Positions 23,790 through 36,212 of a stretch of DNA of 64,000 nucleotides are shown here, one piece after another; positions within the stretch are counted from its first letter, which is position 1; the number at the start of each line of letters is the position of its first letter. The DNA lies in the NCBI GenBank assembly GCA_003255065.1, contig QAOA01007183.1, positions 1,823,478 through 1,887,477 on the forward strand. The letters run 5' to 3'. Origin of the DNA: Cercis canadensis. Its lineage: Eukaryota; Streptophyta; Magnoliopsida; Fabales; Fabaceae. The notes beneath the pieces were generated by a model. The model saw nothing but the letters and a program-made list of their open reading frames with translations. It made no database searches and was not told where the DNA came from. The position numbers were made by a program, and so were the translations under genes.

Positions 23790-26700
23790 CTAATCCAAAG
23801 CCCAAACCTGCAGCCGGATTCCATGGGAAAAATGGGTTAGGGTTACTTGGTAGGGAAGAAACATTTCAGTTCTTTGAAAGATTGATTGATGGTATAGGGA
23901 GGGATTATGGCCTAACCTGGATCTTGCCATCAGAGGAACCAACGAAAAGAATTCCACCATCTGCAGCTAATACTAATGACGTAATTTTTGTGTGACCACT
24001 CGCCATTTTGATGGTAGCAACCCGGGTGAACTTATCTTTTAACCAAATCTCAATGGTGCCACATTTTGTGCCCGAAAATATAAAGTCACCGTTGATAGCT
24101 ATGCGGTGGATGTCAAGTCCCGTTGACAGTGATCCCACCACTGCTTTGGTGGATAGCGATAATATCTAAGCAAAAGTGCGTTTAGCAAGCTGTTACTGCG
24201 CTTTCTTACTTACATCTGACAAGAATTTTGGTAGGATTACAAGTGGCATTTACCTTTCCTGCAGTTGCATCCACTGAAGAACCCCCAAAAAACAAGAAAC
24301 CATCAAGAATTTGGAGGGAGTGTATGATTTGCTTTCCCAGCAATTTTCTTGTACCAGTAAAGAATGAGTTTGATGTATATGTGGACAAGTCAACCTCCTG
24401 CAATTATTTACACCCATAAACAATTTCTTATAAACTTGCTAAAAAAAATTGACAGCTTTGGAGCAATGCTAAACATAAACGTTTACCTGGATACTGTAAC
24501 CAGAGCAACCACAATACAACTTATCCCCAGCCATGGCAAGGCACTTTACATATTTGTTGAAATTTATAAGCTTTGGAGCCTCCGACCAATTATACACCTG
24601 TTACAGCTTGAACTTATCAAAGCTTTCTTTATTATGGACTACCTTTCTATTATACTTGTTCAAATAACAGTGTGCTTGCCTTAACTCCAGTTCCTTGAGA
24701 TACGTAGCACGCCAAATTAGCATTGGCTATCAACTCATACACTGCGTCTTTGATGTCATGAACTTGGATACACTGAATCTCATCAGATTTCATTGTCCAA
24801 ACCTGTATGTTAGAAGTGTGTAAAATGCTTAGCATCAAGCTGGAACACCAACAAAAAGATGCAGCAAGATGGGAAGTTTCCATGAAGGTTAATAACATTG
24901 GTTTTGATCGTCCTAGGGTACATAAGAAACTAATGGAATGTCCAATTTTAATCTTTGTGATGGATAGCCATACTCATTTTTTAAAAAATAAAAATAAAAA
25001 ATTCCGGTAAACTATATCAACAATTTTAGTATGGAAAAATAGATTTTATTTAATGCCCAGGGGAATAATTGAGCAGAGTTTAACCACATGAACGATTTTT
25101 GGTTTTAAATCTGCTAATAAACAGGTCTCATAAAGATGAGAAGATGCTAAAGACAGGGATCACTGATGGCTTATTGAAGCTGTCACGTAAAATCTTAGGT
25201 ACTTATATTCCTTTGTAAAATGAAATATTACAAAGCTTGACTTGCTTCCCCTGTTAAGTGGTAACCAAGATCAAAAGAGTAAACAAGTATGAGATATTTC
25301 TTGTGAGACTGCAAGGCAGCTTACCCGAATGGATTTGTCTAAGGAACCGCTGTACAGTTTGTCACCTGAAGAACAGAGACAGGTTACAGCCTTTGCGTGT
25401 TCATGATTTTCTTGAAGTAATCTTAAAACTCTCTTCCCAGCATCCCATACCTATTAGAAGCATGTCAAGCACTACTGTTACAGAGGAACCACACACACAC
25501 AGAATTTCTACTGGTTAGGACATCATACCTTCATAGTTCCATCAGAGTGGCCACTCACGACCAGACCATTCAGATAAAGTAAAGAAAGTACTTCACCGTT
25601 TGAGGACAAATCTAACTCAACCACTTCAGTACAACTCCACAACTCTGTCTAAAATATAGAGCACTAAAATAGTTATTTATCTATGTAGCTATATTACTCA
25701 AAATGAATACTATATCTACTCTCCATCCCACTTACCACATCAACAGATTTCAAGTTCAATAAGGCTTTCATTATATCACTTGCCACCACTGAATACTTCT
25801 TCAGCTTTCTCAAGGTTCTATAGACGCTTTTGGCATAAACTCCAAGTTCTTCAAGTGCAACTGAAACATTGAGAGTTTATCACACCTTTGCAAAATACAA
25901 TATACCAATAATGTTTGCAACTATACATGATGACTTCTGAAATAAACCTACTTGGATCGCTAATAAAGGTCTTCAAAGCAAGGGATGCCAGGATCATTTG
26001 CTCCAAGTTCTTGGATGATTGGAGGACATTTAGGAGTTCGTCAAGCAGGGATCTGCGAGCAATTTCCCTTACACCAGTATCAGGAAGAGTAGAGAGCATG
26101 TGCGTAAGCCATGTGGCAATCACAAGGCATGATTTTGCCATCTCTAAGGAATTACTCCGCAGGCATTCTTCCAAAGCTTTAAATATAGAACCCTTTTCAT
26201 GGTTGGAAAGCACAAAAGCTACCTTCCTCTGCCAAGAGTTCATGGCCCTTTCTTCATCCTCCTATGTAAGAACAATTCATGTTAGAACAAAGAGAGAACA
26301 ACTATCAATTAAGCTCCAAACAACAATCAAAATGTCACTTGGCCACAAACCATTGTTTCCATCAAATCATAGTCATGATTTGCCAACTGCTCAGCCTTCA
26401 TTAAAGCATTATAAGGTTGATCAAATCCTGCAATCTTCAGCAACCAGGCTTCAGTACATGACTTTCCTGAGGAAGTGAGATTACCAGTAAGAAATAGTAA
26501 AGCATCTAAAGCTTTCATTTGAGTATTTGAGAAATCTTTTTGCCAAAGTGCTTCTATCAGCGCCTCTACAGCTTCTTCCCTGTAAATGCTCATCTTCCGT
26601 GGCTCAACCTGGAGAATTGACACCAATCAAAATATATAATTGGATGGCATAGCCAAGGTAACAAGATAGCATAAATTAAATCCTTAATTACTGAAAATCG

Positions 26701-29700
26701 ATGCCAAAAGGCCAACCAGGAGATCAAGCTGAAGTAGAAGACTAGCAACAGCAAGTTGATGCTCCATAGGAGCCATCTGAAGATAGACAAGAAAGGTATG
26801 CATGGTACTAAATGCTCCTTCATCCTTGATTATCTGTAATATCTGGTTGCTGAATGTCCTTCTGTGACATTATAGAGAAACAGTAAGTTCTAGGATTGAC
26901 AGTGGAGGCGTAATCATACAAAAAGGTTGGAAAGACAAGTAGATCTTCTCACGAAGCCTACCATCAGAATTTGCTTTATTAATATTAAAGGGCTTATTGC
27001 TGAGAATTTGGGCAGTCTTTAACATGGAACTTTTAGTTATATGCATGCTAATTCGTATGCAAAATTTTACATCCACAAATTTCCCATCTATGTTATTGGC
27101 TAACATTTTTGGTGAAAAGTAAGCTAATGTTGTTGCTTTAATTCCACCAGTTTAGTTCAAACATAGATGGGATACTTCTCACATGAACAAGGAAATGATT
27201 TCTGTAATTTTTCAAACAGGAAGCATTGAGACACTAGACTCTAGAACTGCATCCCCAAAATGATAAAAACTATATTGATCAAGTAATGTGTCAATTGAGA
27301 GTACATTACCAAAGAGAAAGAAAGATTTGACATGCAATACAGATAAGTGAGCAAGCAGCATACATACCTATTCAGTTGAACCAGCTCTGAGAGAAAATCC
27401 ACACAGATGCCTCTAACACTATCATTTCCAGCATGAAATAATTCAAGAACAAGAGATAATTCAATCCTGTTTGCTATTAAGCTCCTGCAACTTTTTTCAG
27501 CTTGCATACAACACAGAAGTATTGAAACAACGGACCTCCTTCCTTCCACTCTATCCAAATACTTCATCAAGGCTGGTATTCCATTTGCTGAAATAACACT
27601 CATAGCATTGAGGGACCTGCTATTTTCATCCCCCCCAATCAAAATCTGCTCAAGAATTGCTATTGCAGCATCCTTGGGTTCCATAAATAACCGAAAATCA
27701 TCTGAGTCTTCATTTTTGTTCAAGATCAGCTGGACAAGGGAGGGAATAAGTTCATGAGCTGAAAGTTGAGCAAACACTGGCCTCAGTTGGTAAATAAGAA
27801 CAGCAGCCTCGGCTAAACCATTCTTAAGCAGAGTAGCCAAACAATCAAAATCAGAATCTACACTGGTAAGTGTTTCTCCAACACTCTCATCTGCAAAAAT
27901 TAGCTCAGAAAGAATATAAATTGATGTTCTCAGAACTTCTCTATTCAGAGAAGAAGAAATTATTTCCACTAAACCACGTATAATGGTTGACTTTGATAAG
28001 TAAGAATGAATCTGAGGATCCGTCTTTGATTCCTTCCACAATCTAGCAATTGCTAATACAGCTTCTTCACACTCTTGCAAGTTTTCTGATGTACAGAGAC
28101 TTGAAATATAGGGTTTCAAACAATTTATGATTGTTTCAACTGCAGCTTGAGATATCACACTAGTTGGCGATGTTGAGACAGTAACCTGCATAAATCTTTT
28201 GCTCCTTTGGCTAGTATAATCATCTGTGTTCTTTTGAATGGGTAAATCAGCTATTCTATGTGAAATAGAGACCACTGGGATGTCTTTTGTGGAGGGAGAA
28301 CCCAAAGAACCTCTGGGTGTGTCAGAATTTGAATACTCCTGAGCCAATTCAGGATGCTGTTCTTTCCATGATGTTATCAATCTCTTCAAAACATAATTTG
28401 TTTTGGGCAAGGTGGTTGCAGAGAGAGGTTGTCGGGTAATGGGGCATGTTGTGTTTCCTGTTTTAAGCCATTCTTGAATTGCTTTTCTTTCATATGTCTG
28501 GCCCGTCTCAAGGGTGACAGGATCAGAGAATATCTGACTTGTGATAGGGCAAACAAAATCCTTTGGTGGTCTTGAAAGTGTAGTCAGCTTCTCTGATTTG
28601 GGCAACGGGATGCTCCTATGATTTCCCTCATCATTAAGGGAACTGCAGATCCAAAGATATTTGAATATTACTGATTTTGTCAATTGTCACAAGGCCAAAA
28701 AAAAGCTATAAGAACATTCGAAATATAGTATAAACAACAAAAGTTGGTTTTTACCTGTCATTCTGTATTGTGCTCTTCACATTTTCATGATTCACACTTT
28801 GTGCTTCTTTATAGTTTTTCCTCTTAATATTCTTCACGCCCTATATTCCAAAGAAACAGTAATTGAACCTGTAAACTAGGAACTAGATATAGCAAAATAA
28901 ATGTTATTTGTAATGGTAAAAAAAATTGATTATATAGATCTTATCTAAGTCATACCATCTGTTCATTATCAGAGTCTTCTGAACTGATGCTGTGATCAGT
29001 GCTTATTTGTGGAGATAATGGTAAAGAGGTGGAAATAATTGAGTCTGTGAAACGACTAGAAAACAAACGCAAAAAAGCATTGGGTTCTCTTTCACTGTTC
29101 ACATCAGGATTTGCAGACAAATTAACTGTCGGAGTCCTTGGGGAATCCAAGGGAGAGAAGATTGTAGGAGAATGTACTTGATTTTTCTTGTTTGGTGGAA
29201 ATACTTCTGTCTTAATATCCTCAGCCTTGGTCACCTTCATGCCAAGAGACAAAATATTTTGCTTTTTATCATCTGAATCCGCATATGCATCATGGAGTTC
29301 ATAATCTGAATCATCTTCATTCTCTTCAGTGATGCTCTCCTGCATATACTAGGATATTAGAACTCTTATACGCAGATGCTACTCTAAACCTATATATAAA
29401 AACAGAGATTATTAAGCAACGTGCATTAGACAAGTCCCTGTCACCTTAGCACCCCGTATAGATGACTCCTCCACCTTGTGTGAATGGCTGGAAGTTACAT
29501 TCACTCTGTTTGAAAACCAGCATGCAAAAAGTACATATATTATGAGGTTAAAATGAAATAAAATGTATGCCTAACATTCTCACAACTAAATGATGACTAA
29601 GATAATAAATTACTCCAGTAGTGAATCAAAGATCGATATAGAACATAAACAGACACCTGAGCAGAGTCTCTCACAAGTGAAAAATTATAATTGGGTGAAC

Positions 29701-30644
29701 ACGAACCTGATTGTTTCATTTGCGCCTTCTTTAGATCTTAGAATTGGGGAAAACCCAGCACTCTTGGGCAAAATAGGACCAAATTTTACATAATCAGGAA
29801 TAGAGCGGCTCAACTCATGCAAAGGAGTCATTGGAGGTTCAGCAATTGGAAACATTGGAACTACCTTCTTGCTTGAGGTTGAATCAGAGTTGATGCAATC
29901 CTTATAGTACTTGGCAAAAAGTCGTGTATTCTCATCCAATGACTCTCCATAAAGCTGCTCCAGCTTTTTCAATTTTTCTGATTGATGTGGCCTCATAGAA
30001 TAGACCAAAGACTCGTTGAAGAATTTATCAAAATCAGCTGTAAAGGACATATCAAAAGAGTCAGGTATCACTTCCATCATAAGCTTGTGTCTTTGCTCTG
30101 AATACCACCCTACAATGGAGTTCATGTGTGGAAGAAACAGATCTTGCCAGAGTTCAGGAGCAAAATCAACCCGTGAGAAAAAAGGATCAACAATAAACAT
30201 CTCAAGAGCGTGAAGAATAGAATTTTGGGTATTGTTCCGCAACTTCCATAAGTAGGATAGATTGAGGTGCGCCCAAGCTGAGAGGTAGAAGTTGGGAACT
30301 CCAGCAGTTTTCTGCTTAGGATTCAACATGGCACACACTTGCAACATCTTCTCAGCATGATCTAGTCGGGCAAGTTTAGTTTCCATATTGAAGGTATTGA
30401 TAGCTTCTTCAAGGGCCTCAATACCCCAATCCAGATTTGCTAATACTGCTTGATCAGAATATTGAATCTCACTGTCTTTATCACAGCTTCCATCTTCAGC
30501 TGCTAATCTCTCTGCACACTGTTCTTTGTGTTGGATTCTTTGTTCTTTGTTGATTAACCGATCTTGAATGAAACTATCAACACTTGTAGTCAAGAACCTC
30601 ACAGTGTCCTTCTGGTTCATTGTGATTCTATAATTTCCCGCCAT
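23790..30644 (-). CDS. LIN: LIN/CERBERUS-type U-box and WD40 E3 ubiquitin ligase
   Basis: Sixteen exons join in frame into about 1493 residues, near the length of legume LIN/CERBERUS: 30644-29707, 29505-29445, 29348-28956, 28840-28755, 28642-27368, 26861-26717, 26608-26351, 26261-25952, 25860-25736, 25648-25529, 25450-25325, 24802-24680, 24597-24487, 24397-24254, 24165-23917 and 23807-23790. The start MAGNYRITMNQKD fits the family. A conserved N-terminal region is followed by an acidic linker, a U-box (about residues 510-580; RPPKDFVCPITSQIF, then CPITRQPL), an armadillo-like helical region and C-terminal WD40 repeats (for example SGHSDGTMKVWD). The last exon encodes only VWALD and the stop. 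The exon 12 donor is AAG|GCAAGC, a GC-AG intron. In legumes this E3 ligase acts in root cells in rhizobial infection and mycorrhizal colonisation. The substrate here is unknown. Confidence 0.93.
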
Positions 30645-33090
30645 CTTCCTCAAGCAATCTGAGTAAATAAAACTCAAACTAAACACAATTTCATTTTTTA
30701 AATTTTAATTTTACTATTTAGATAAACAAATCCCTAAACGTATACACATTGGAAAAGTAAAAGATCCAATAGATTAAAAAATATTAGATGGAATGTAATA
30801 GAACCACTACATCGCTGCAACTGAATTCAACACGAATATTTTGTGAAGAATATCCAAGAATACAAAATGTACGGTTAAAGGTTCCTCTTTTTCAAAAATA
30901 ATTAATTAATTAAATAAAATAAAAGCCCCCTTTTTGATTTTTCTCAGCAACTCATGCAATCAAAAAGGTCAGACATCATCTACAGAAAATCTTCATACAG
31001 AAATTAGACTGGTAATGGGAGAAACTGCATTTGTTATCAAGTCCCTCATTTTTTTCTTCTTTGTTTTGGGTCATAGTGATTACCGAAGACTTTAGAAATG
31101 TTGATTTGAACCTCTGAAGCTCAATTCCTGAGAAAAGATAGAGGAAGAAACGATTCCAACAAAAAAAAAATACCCACAAAACAAAAATCTTACAAAGAAA
31201 TTTAACCAGAATCGCAGCATATGCATTTCATTAATTTCTTGTCCATGTAATAATAGGTCTTGCTCTTTAAGGTTACCAACCAACAGCAAACAGACCAAAA
31301 CTTTACACTAAACTGGCACAACTCAAATTCAGAGACTAAAGTGCTTACGGATTTTGAAGAATAAGCTTTTTGAGATGGAAATGATCAATTTGCTAATCCC
31401 TTCAAGGCATGTTGGTCTGGTAAGAGATAATTTTTCCAACAAAATTCAGTGAAAAGGAGAGACAGCTATAGATTATTGTACAAGGAAGTAGCTGTGCCGG
31501 CATTGGCTGTTGCTGGTTGATGACCGAAGCAAACCGCGGACCAAACATATATTATTCCCTAAAGGGCAACATTGGTTATTGAACTTATATTAGTTTAATT
31601 AGCAAATGATTAATCATTTGTTGTGTGACTAAAACAAGCATTGCCTTTTTAATTTGAACATTGGCCATCTCTAAAACGATTCTCCTAGACCAGATCAAAT
31701 CTAACTCTAACAATGTCTTCCTTTTCTTTTGGCCTTGGTAACTATGCCATCCTCAAATACCCCAATTTTCCCTAACCGGTTTTTGGCGGGAACATGTGTG
31801 CGGTCAGTCCCGCACCACAACAATAAGAGAACTTTTTCCCTCAAAAAAGAAAATTAAAGTCCCTTTTTTCGGTAATTTATAGCTCGATCCCATTCCCTCC
31901 CTTTCTTTTTTGATTTCGTTTTAGTAATATATTCTTTTAATTTCGGATGGTTATCCAAAAAGCCATAGTATGATTGAATTAGTTGCAGAAAGTAAATTAT
32001 GAAATGCAAGTTTTAAGATAAAAAAAAAAATTAAAAATCTTTTATTTTTGTGCCTTGAGAAGTGCAAAGTTAAATTTTCGCAACTAATTTAAACACACTG
32101 ATTTACAGAGTCTGAATTTTTTTTTTATAGATAAACTTTTTCTTATATTATTTAAAAAATATTTTTTATATAAATGAGAAATATACAACTAGCAGTCTAG
32201 CATTACTCTTTTAAATAAATAAAAAAAACCCAACATTACTCTTAAATAATTGCCTAGTTGGATTTTAATACCCATTATTTTGGGCTTTAAACAAGGCCGT
32301 GGAAGGATTAACTCAGCTTTGTACATGTATATCCAAAATGCTACCTTCATACATCTCTAGTTTTAAAGTAGTTTTAATGCGAACCAAAACTTCTGTCTTT
32401 TTCTCTTCTAGAACGGAAATAACATCTCAGTTTGGTTGGGTTGAGGATATAATAAATAAATAAATAAAACTTACGAGTGAAATGAGTTAAGCTTGAGCTA
32501 TGATTAATTTAGCTTATTTGACGTGTGACTTGACTCAATTATATCATAATATTTATATTTACGTAGTTTTTAATTATATTTATATTTATCCATATACATT
32601 TGTAGGATATTTGCAGGAAAAAAAAAAAAAACAACAATCAAGATAATATCAATTTCTTTTTCTGACTTATCAAAAGAAAACTTTTCTTTTCTGAAATTCT
32701 GAAAGAATTCAAAGAATAAAATATCAATCAATCTTTAGAAGACAAAGTCCGATTGAATTTTGGGAATAAAAAACAGATGGAAAGAAAGAAAAAAAAAAAA
32801 ACAAATCCNAAAAAAAAAAAAAAAATCCTTCCAGGCCCAAGAATCAAGATGATGCTCCATCGAAAAAGACAAAACAAAAGCCAGGCACCGTTGCCACGTT
32901 ACTGTATATTGGGCCTAGATTTGTTTTATATTCTTGCCACTTGCCGAACGTGGTGCCCAAGCAGGAAAAATCCAGCTTACAATTTACAACACGTCTAGGC
33001 CTCCGTGGTGAAAATCTAATCCCACTCCCACGCCTACCCCTATCCAGATATTACCCTTCCTGGCAAGGCCAAAGCCCACAATCACTACAC
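30645..33090. other. Divergent upstream region shared by the LIN-type gene and cyclophilin
   Basis: 30645-31560 probably holds the LIN leader and promoter; no uninterrupted coding exon is visible. 31560-32900 is AT-rich with poly-A/T runs and one N at 32809. 32840-33090 becomes more GC-rich and contains GCCCA (about 33074), a site II-like motif close to the cyclophilin TATA box. Confidence 0.5.
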
Positions 33091-33097
33091 TATAAAA
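33091..33097 (+). promoter_or_regulatory. TATA box of the cyclophilin gene
   Basis: TATAAAA at 33091-33097 lies 97 bases before the ATG at 33188, a usual plant spacing, with a CA-rich start region just after it. Confidence 0.65.
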
Positions 33098-33187
33098 CAA
33101 TCTTCACAACTCCCACACTTCACTACCCAGGACCACTATCTAATAATATCTATAGCGTATTCGACTACTCTTCCTTATCGTGATCAG

Positions 33188-33706
33188 ATGCCGAACCCTA
33201 GGGTTTTCTTTGACATCTCCATCGGCGGATCGCCGGCCGGTCGTATCGTCATAGAACTCTTCGCTGACACCACGCCGCGTACGGCGGAGAATTTCCGAGC
33301 CCTCTGCACAGGCGAGAAGGGGATCGGTCGTAGCGGGAAGCCTCTGCACTACAAGGGATCGGGTTTCCATCGAGTGATCCCCGGGTTCATGTGCCAGGGT
33401 GGGGATTTCACGGCCGGCAACGGAACCGGTGGAGAATCGATCTATGGATCGAAGTTCGCAGACGAGAATTTCGTCAAGAAGCACACAGGCCCTGGAATTC
33501 TGTCAATGGCGAACTCTGGCCCTGGAACGAATGGATCTCAGTTCTTTATTTGTACGGAGAAGACGGAGTGGCTGGACGGAAAGCATGTGGTGTTTGGGCA
33601 GGTGGTGGAGGGTATGGACGTGGTGAAGGCGATGGAGAAGGTTGGATCTTCCTCTGGGAGGACCTCCAAGCCCGTCGTCATCGCCGACTCTGGCCAGCTT
33701 TCTTGA
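33188..33706 (+). CDS. CYP18: Cytosolic cyclophilin-type peptidyl-prolyl cis-trans isomerase
   Basis: A single uninterrupted frame of 172 codons starts [14 protein letters not shown] and ends at TGA 33704-33706. This is the full length of plant single-domain cytosolic cyclophilins, which are often intronless. It carries the [15 protein letters not shown] active-site block (catalytic Arg in FHR), NGSQFFICT and the tryptophan in [12 protein letters not shown] that binds cyclosporin. The plant-specific loop after CTGEKG ([12 protein letters not shown]) is present. It catalyses proline isomerisation and assists folding in the cytosol and nucleus. There is no signal peptide. The GC content is well above that of the flanks. 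Adenine-rich AATAAA-like sequence lies at about 33775. Confidence 0.97.
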   Translation: MPNPRVFFDISIGGSPAGRIVIELFADTTPRTAENFRALCTGEKGIGRSGKPLHYKGSGFHRVIPGFMCQGGDFTAGNGTGGESIYGSKFADENFVKKHTGPGILSMANSGPGTNGSQFFICTEKTEWLDGKHVVFGQVVEGMDVVKAMEKVGSSSGRTSKPVVIADSGQLS

Positions 33707-34616
33707 ACATCAAATTCTGATCCTTGTATCAGTCTTTCTTTTAAGTTGCTAACCTTTTTGCTGCTTTCACTGCTAAATAAAAGTGAATTGTCCTTTCGAA
33801 TTTATCTTATCCATGGATATTACATTATTTTACAGTTTTTGCAAAGCAGTTATTATCTTTGTGTTCTTGGCCACAAATTCAATTCGAATCTTCCGCGAGG
33901 AGCTAAACCAAAAGTCTAGAGTAATATACATTCGCCGACGGGGTTGATTTAGCAGGATAAAGGCTATGTTGAACAGTCTCTTTTTCAACACTGTAAGTAG
34001 TACCATGAAAGCCCTCCTAAGGCCAAGGCCTGGGTCATAAACTGACTTTGAAATTGGATAATCTCTCCTTACCTTACTCTTTAACAACCTAATGTATATT
34101 TTATATTTTGAAGCCTTCTAATATGGTGCTGAAGTGGTCCGGCATGCTGAGCAGGGTTTAGTCTTGGGGATCACCTCGTGGAAAAAAATTAATTATGGAA
34201 CCTAATAAGTAATCGCCGAATCTTTCAAAGGGAATTATTGATATTTTTTTTTTTTTTTAGATTTTATCATTTAATACATTTCTGGGACTTCACTTTCAAG
34301 AGATGTCATGTTTATTTTATTTGTTATAACGAATATATTGAGAATTAAACTAGTCAACCAATTGAATTGGAAAATTAACCATGGTCTTGCAGTCTCTTAA
34401 AAAAGCTTAATTTGGTTTAGTATTGACAAAAACTAAACAAAACTGGTTTCGACAAGTCAACTACTTTTTATTTCATTGTCAGCCAAAAAAAATTATTGTT
34501 TCTAATTTGTATTGGTTTATTGTATTTTAATTCATCTTAATTTATTTCTCAGATATTCTTTCTCTAACCGTTTGTCTAGGAACAAATTAAGAAGATATTT
34601 TAGATTATTATATGGT
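33707..34616. other. 3' flank of cyclophilin and AT-rich DNA
   Basis: The cyclophilin 3' UTR occupies the first 100-150 bases. After that I see no coding potential or RNA gene up to the target-site duplication of the foldback MULE. Confidence 0.5.
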
Positions 34617-35592
34617 GTATGTCACGGCAAATTTATAGAAATAATACCATTTAATAAACTAAATATGTGTTTAGGTTAGTTTTGAAATTATATACTAAAA
34701 TGGATCATTTTATTTTTTTGTCTAATACATATTATGCATTTTTATCATAAAATGTTAAAACATTACAATTTTTTAAACAAAAAACACCAAAATATAAAAC
34801 GTATTTTCTGTAAAAAAAAAAAAACGTTGAAATTATTTGAGCTCTGTCAAATGACTTTTTTTTAACCTTAACTCCAAATCCTAAATTTCAAACTCAAAAA
34901 TAAAACTCTAAATCTCAAACCCTCAACTCTAAATTTCAAATCCCAAATTCTAAATCTTAAATTTTAAACCCTAACCCTAAATCTCAAACTCTAATCACAA
35001 ACTCTAAACCCTAAATTTGAGGTTTAAGATTTGAAATTTGAGCTTAGGAGTTTTATTTTTGAGTTTAGGGTTTGGGGTTAAGAGTTAAGGGCTTAGAGTT
35101 TTATATTTGAGTTTGGGGTTTGGGTTAGGGTTAGGAGTTTGGAGTTTGGATTTAGGGTTAGGATTTAAGGTTTAAGATTTAGGGTTTGGGATTTAAAGTT
35201 TATTTTTGAGTTTGAGGTTTGAGATTTGGGGTTAAGGTTTAAAATTTAATTTATATTCGTTTATGAGTTTTCCTTAGGAAAATAAATGCATAAATGAATA
35301 TGCGTTTTATTTTGTCCAAAAATGTCATATGACAAAGCTCAAATCATTTTAGCATTTTTTACAAAACATTTTGACTTTTTTTTTTTTTTTTTTTTTTTNN
35401 NNNTATAGAATACACATTTTATATTTTAGCTTTTTTGTTTAAAACGTTGTAATGTTTTGGCGTTTTATAATAAAAACAATAAGCATGTATTAGGCAAAAA
35501 AGTGACCAATTTTAGTAAATAATTTTAAAACTAACCTAAACACTATTTAGTTTATTAAATGACATTATTTCTGTAAATTTGCCGTATGTCAC
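34617..35592. mobile_element. Non-autonomous foldback Mutator-like element with 9-bp target-site duplication
   Basis: Direct 9-bp repeats GTATGTCAC at 34617-34625 and 35584-35592 flank an element whose ends are GGCAAATTTA (34626) and TAAATTTGCC (35583). The two ends are imperfect inverted copies over some 230-260 bases (about 34626-34860 and 35325-35583). A 9-bp duplication and long TIRs are the hallmark of MULEs. The element is about 958 bp including a five-N gap at 35399-35403 inside a long T run. There is no transposase inside; the core is a telomere-like array (next entry), and that core is itself inverted about the middle, so the whole element could fold into one hairpin. Confidence 0.85.
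34864..35242. repeat. Degenerate telomere-like repeats, head-to-head
   Basis: The left part is written in the CCCTAAA sense (many ACCCTAA, CTCTAAA, TCCTAAA variants) up to about 35020. It then switches to the TTTAGGG sense (GTTTAGGG, GTTTGGGG, GATTTAGGG variants) until about 35242. Units are 7-8 bases and heavily diverged, so this is not an active telomere. The switch point is at the centre of the foldback MULE. Confidence 0.85.
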
Positions 35593-35690
35593 ACTTTACA
35601 ATATCAAACTTTGATAATAACTATTAAAATAAGTATAATAATAATAATAATCATTTTGATCAACTAATTAGTAAACGAATTAACTCCACG

Positions 35691-36212
35691 AATTGGATTA
35701 GTTTACTGAAAGTGTTTATCCATTGTCTGTCCTAAGTTTTATTTATTTTTAACATGTCTGTTCTAAGTCTAATAACCTTCTATCAGATTTTCACGTAAAT
35801 ATCATGGTTGAACCACCCACAAGAAGCATTTTAAACGAAGGTTGACTTCTAACAATTATATTAGTATAAATACGTGAATTAACCTCACTCTTCTGTGGCC
35901 AACGACGTTAAAGCCCATGCTAATGAATGACTGAATTTGTTTATTGCAGTGTATCNAATTGGATTAGTTTACTGAACGTTTTTATTCCTAAGTTTTATTT
36001 TTTTTGTAACATGTCCGTTCTAAGTCTAATAACCTTTTATCAGATTTTCACGTAAATATCATGGTTGAACCACCCACAAGAAGCATTTTAAACGAAGGTT
36101 GACTTCTAACAATTATATTAGTATAAATACGTGAATTAACCTCACTCTTCTGTGGCCAATGACGTTAAAGCCCATGCTAATGAATGACTGAATTTGTTTA
36201 TTGCAGTGTATC
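35691..36212 (+). repeat. About 260-bp direct duplication around a single N
   Basis: 35691-35955 recurs as 35957-36212 with small indels and a few substitutions. The N at 35956 is the only base between the copies. As elsewhere in the window, this looks like two versions of one contig end placed on both sides of a gap; allelic differences would explain the mismatches. Confidence 0.9.

Noticed and set aside
31092..31298. Open frames upstream of the LIN-type gene as extra exons
   Set aside because: No similarity to the family and low-complexity content; more likely leader or promoter DNA.
32753..32998. Lys-rich open frame upstream of cyclophilin
   Set aside because: Produced by poly-A tracts around an N; not a credible protein.
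34864..35242. A real interstitial or terminal telomere tract
   Set aside because: The units are strongly degenerate, change orientation at the centre and sit inside TIRs with a target-site duplication, so they belong to a mobile element.
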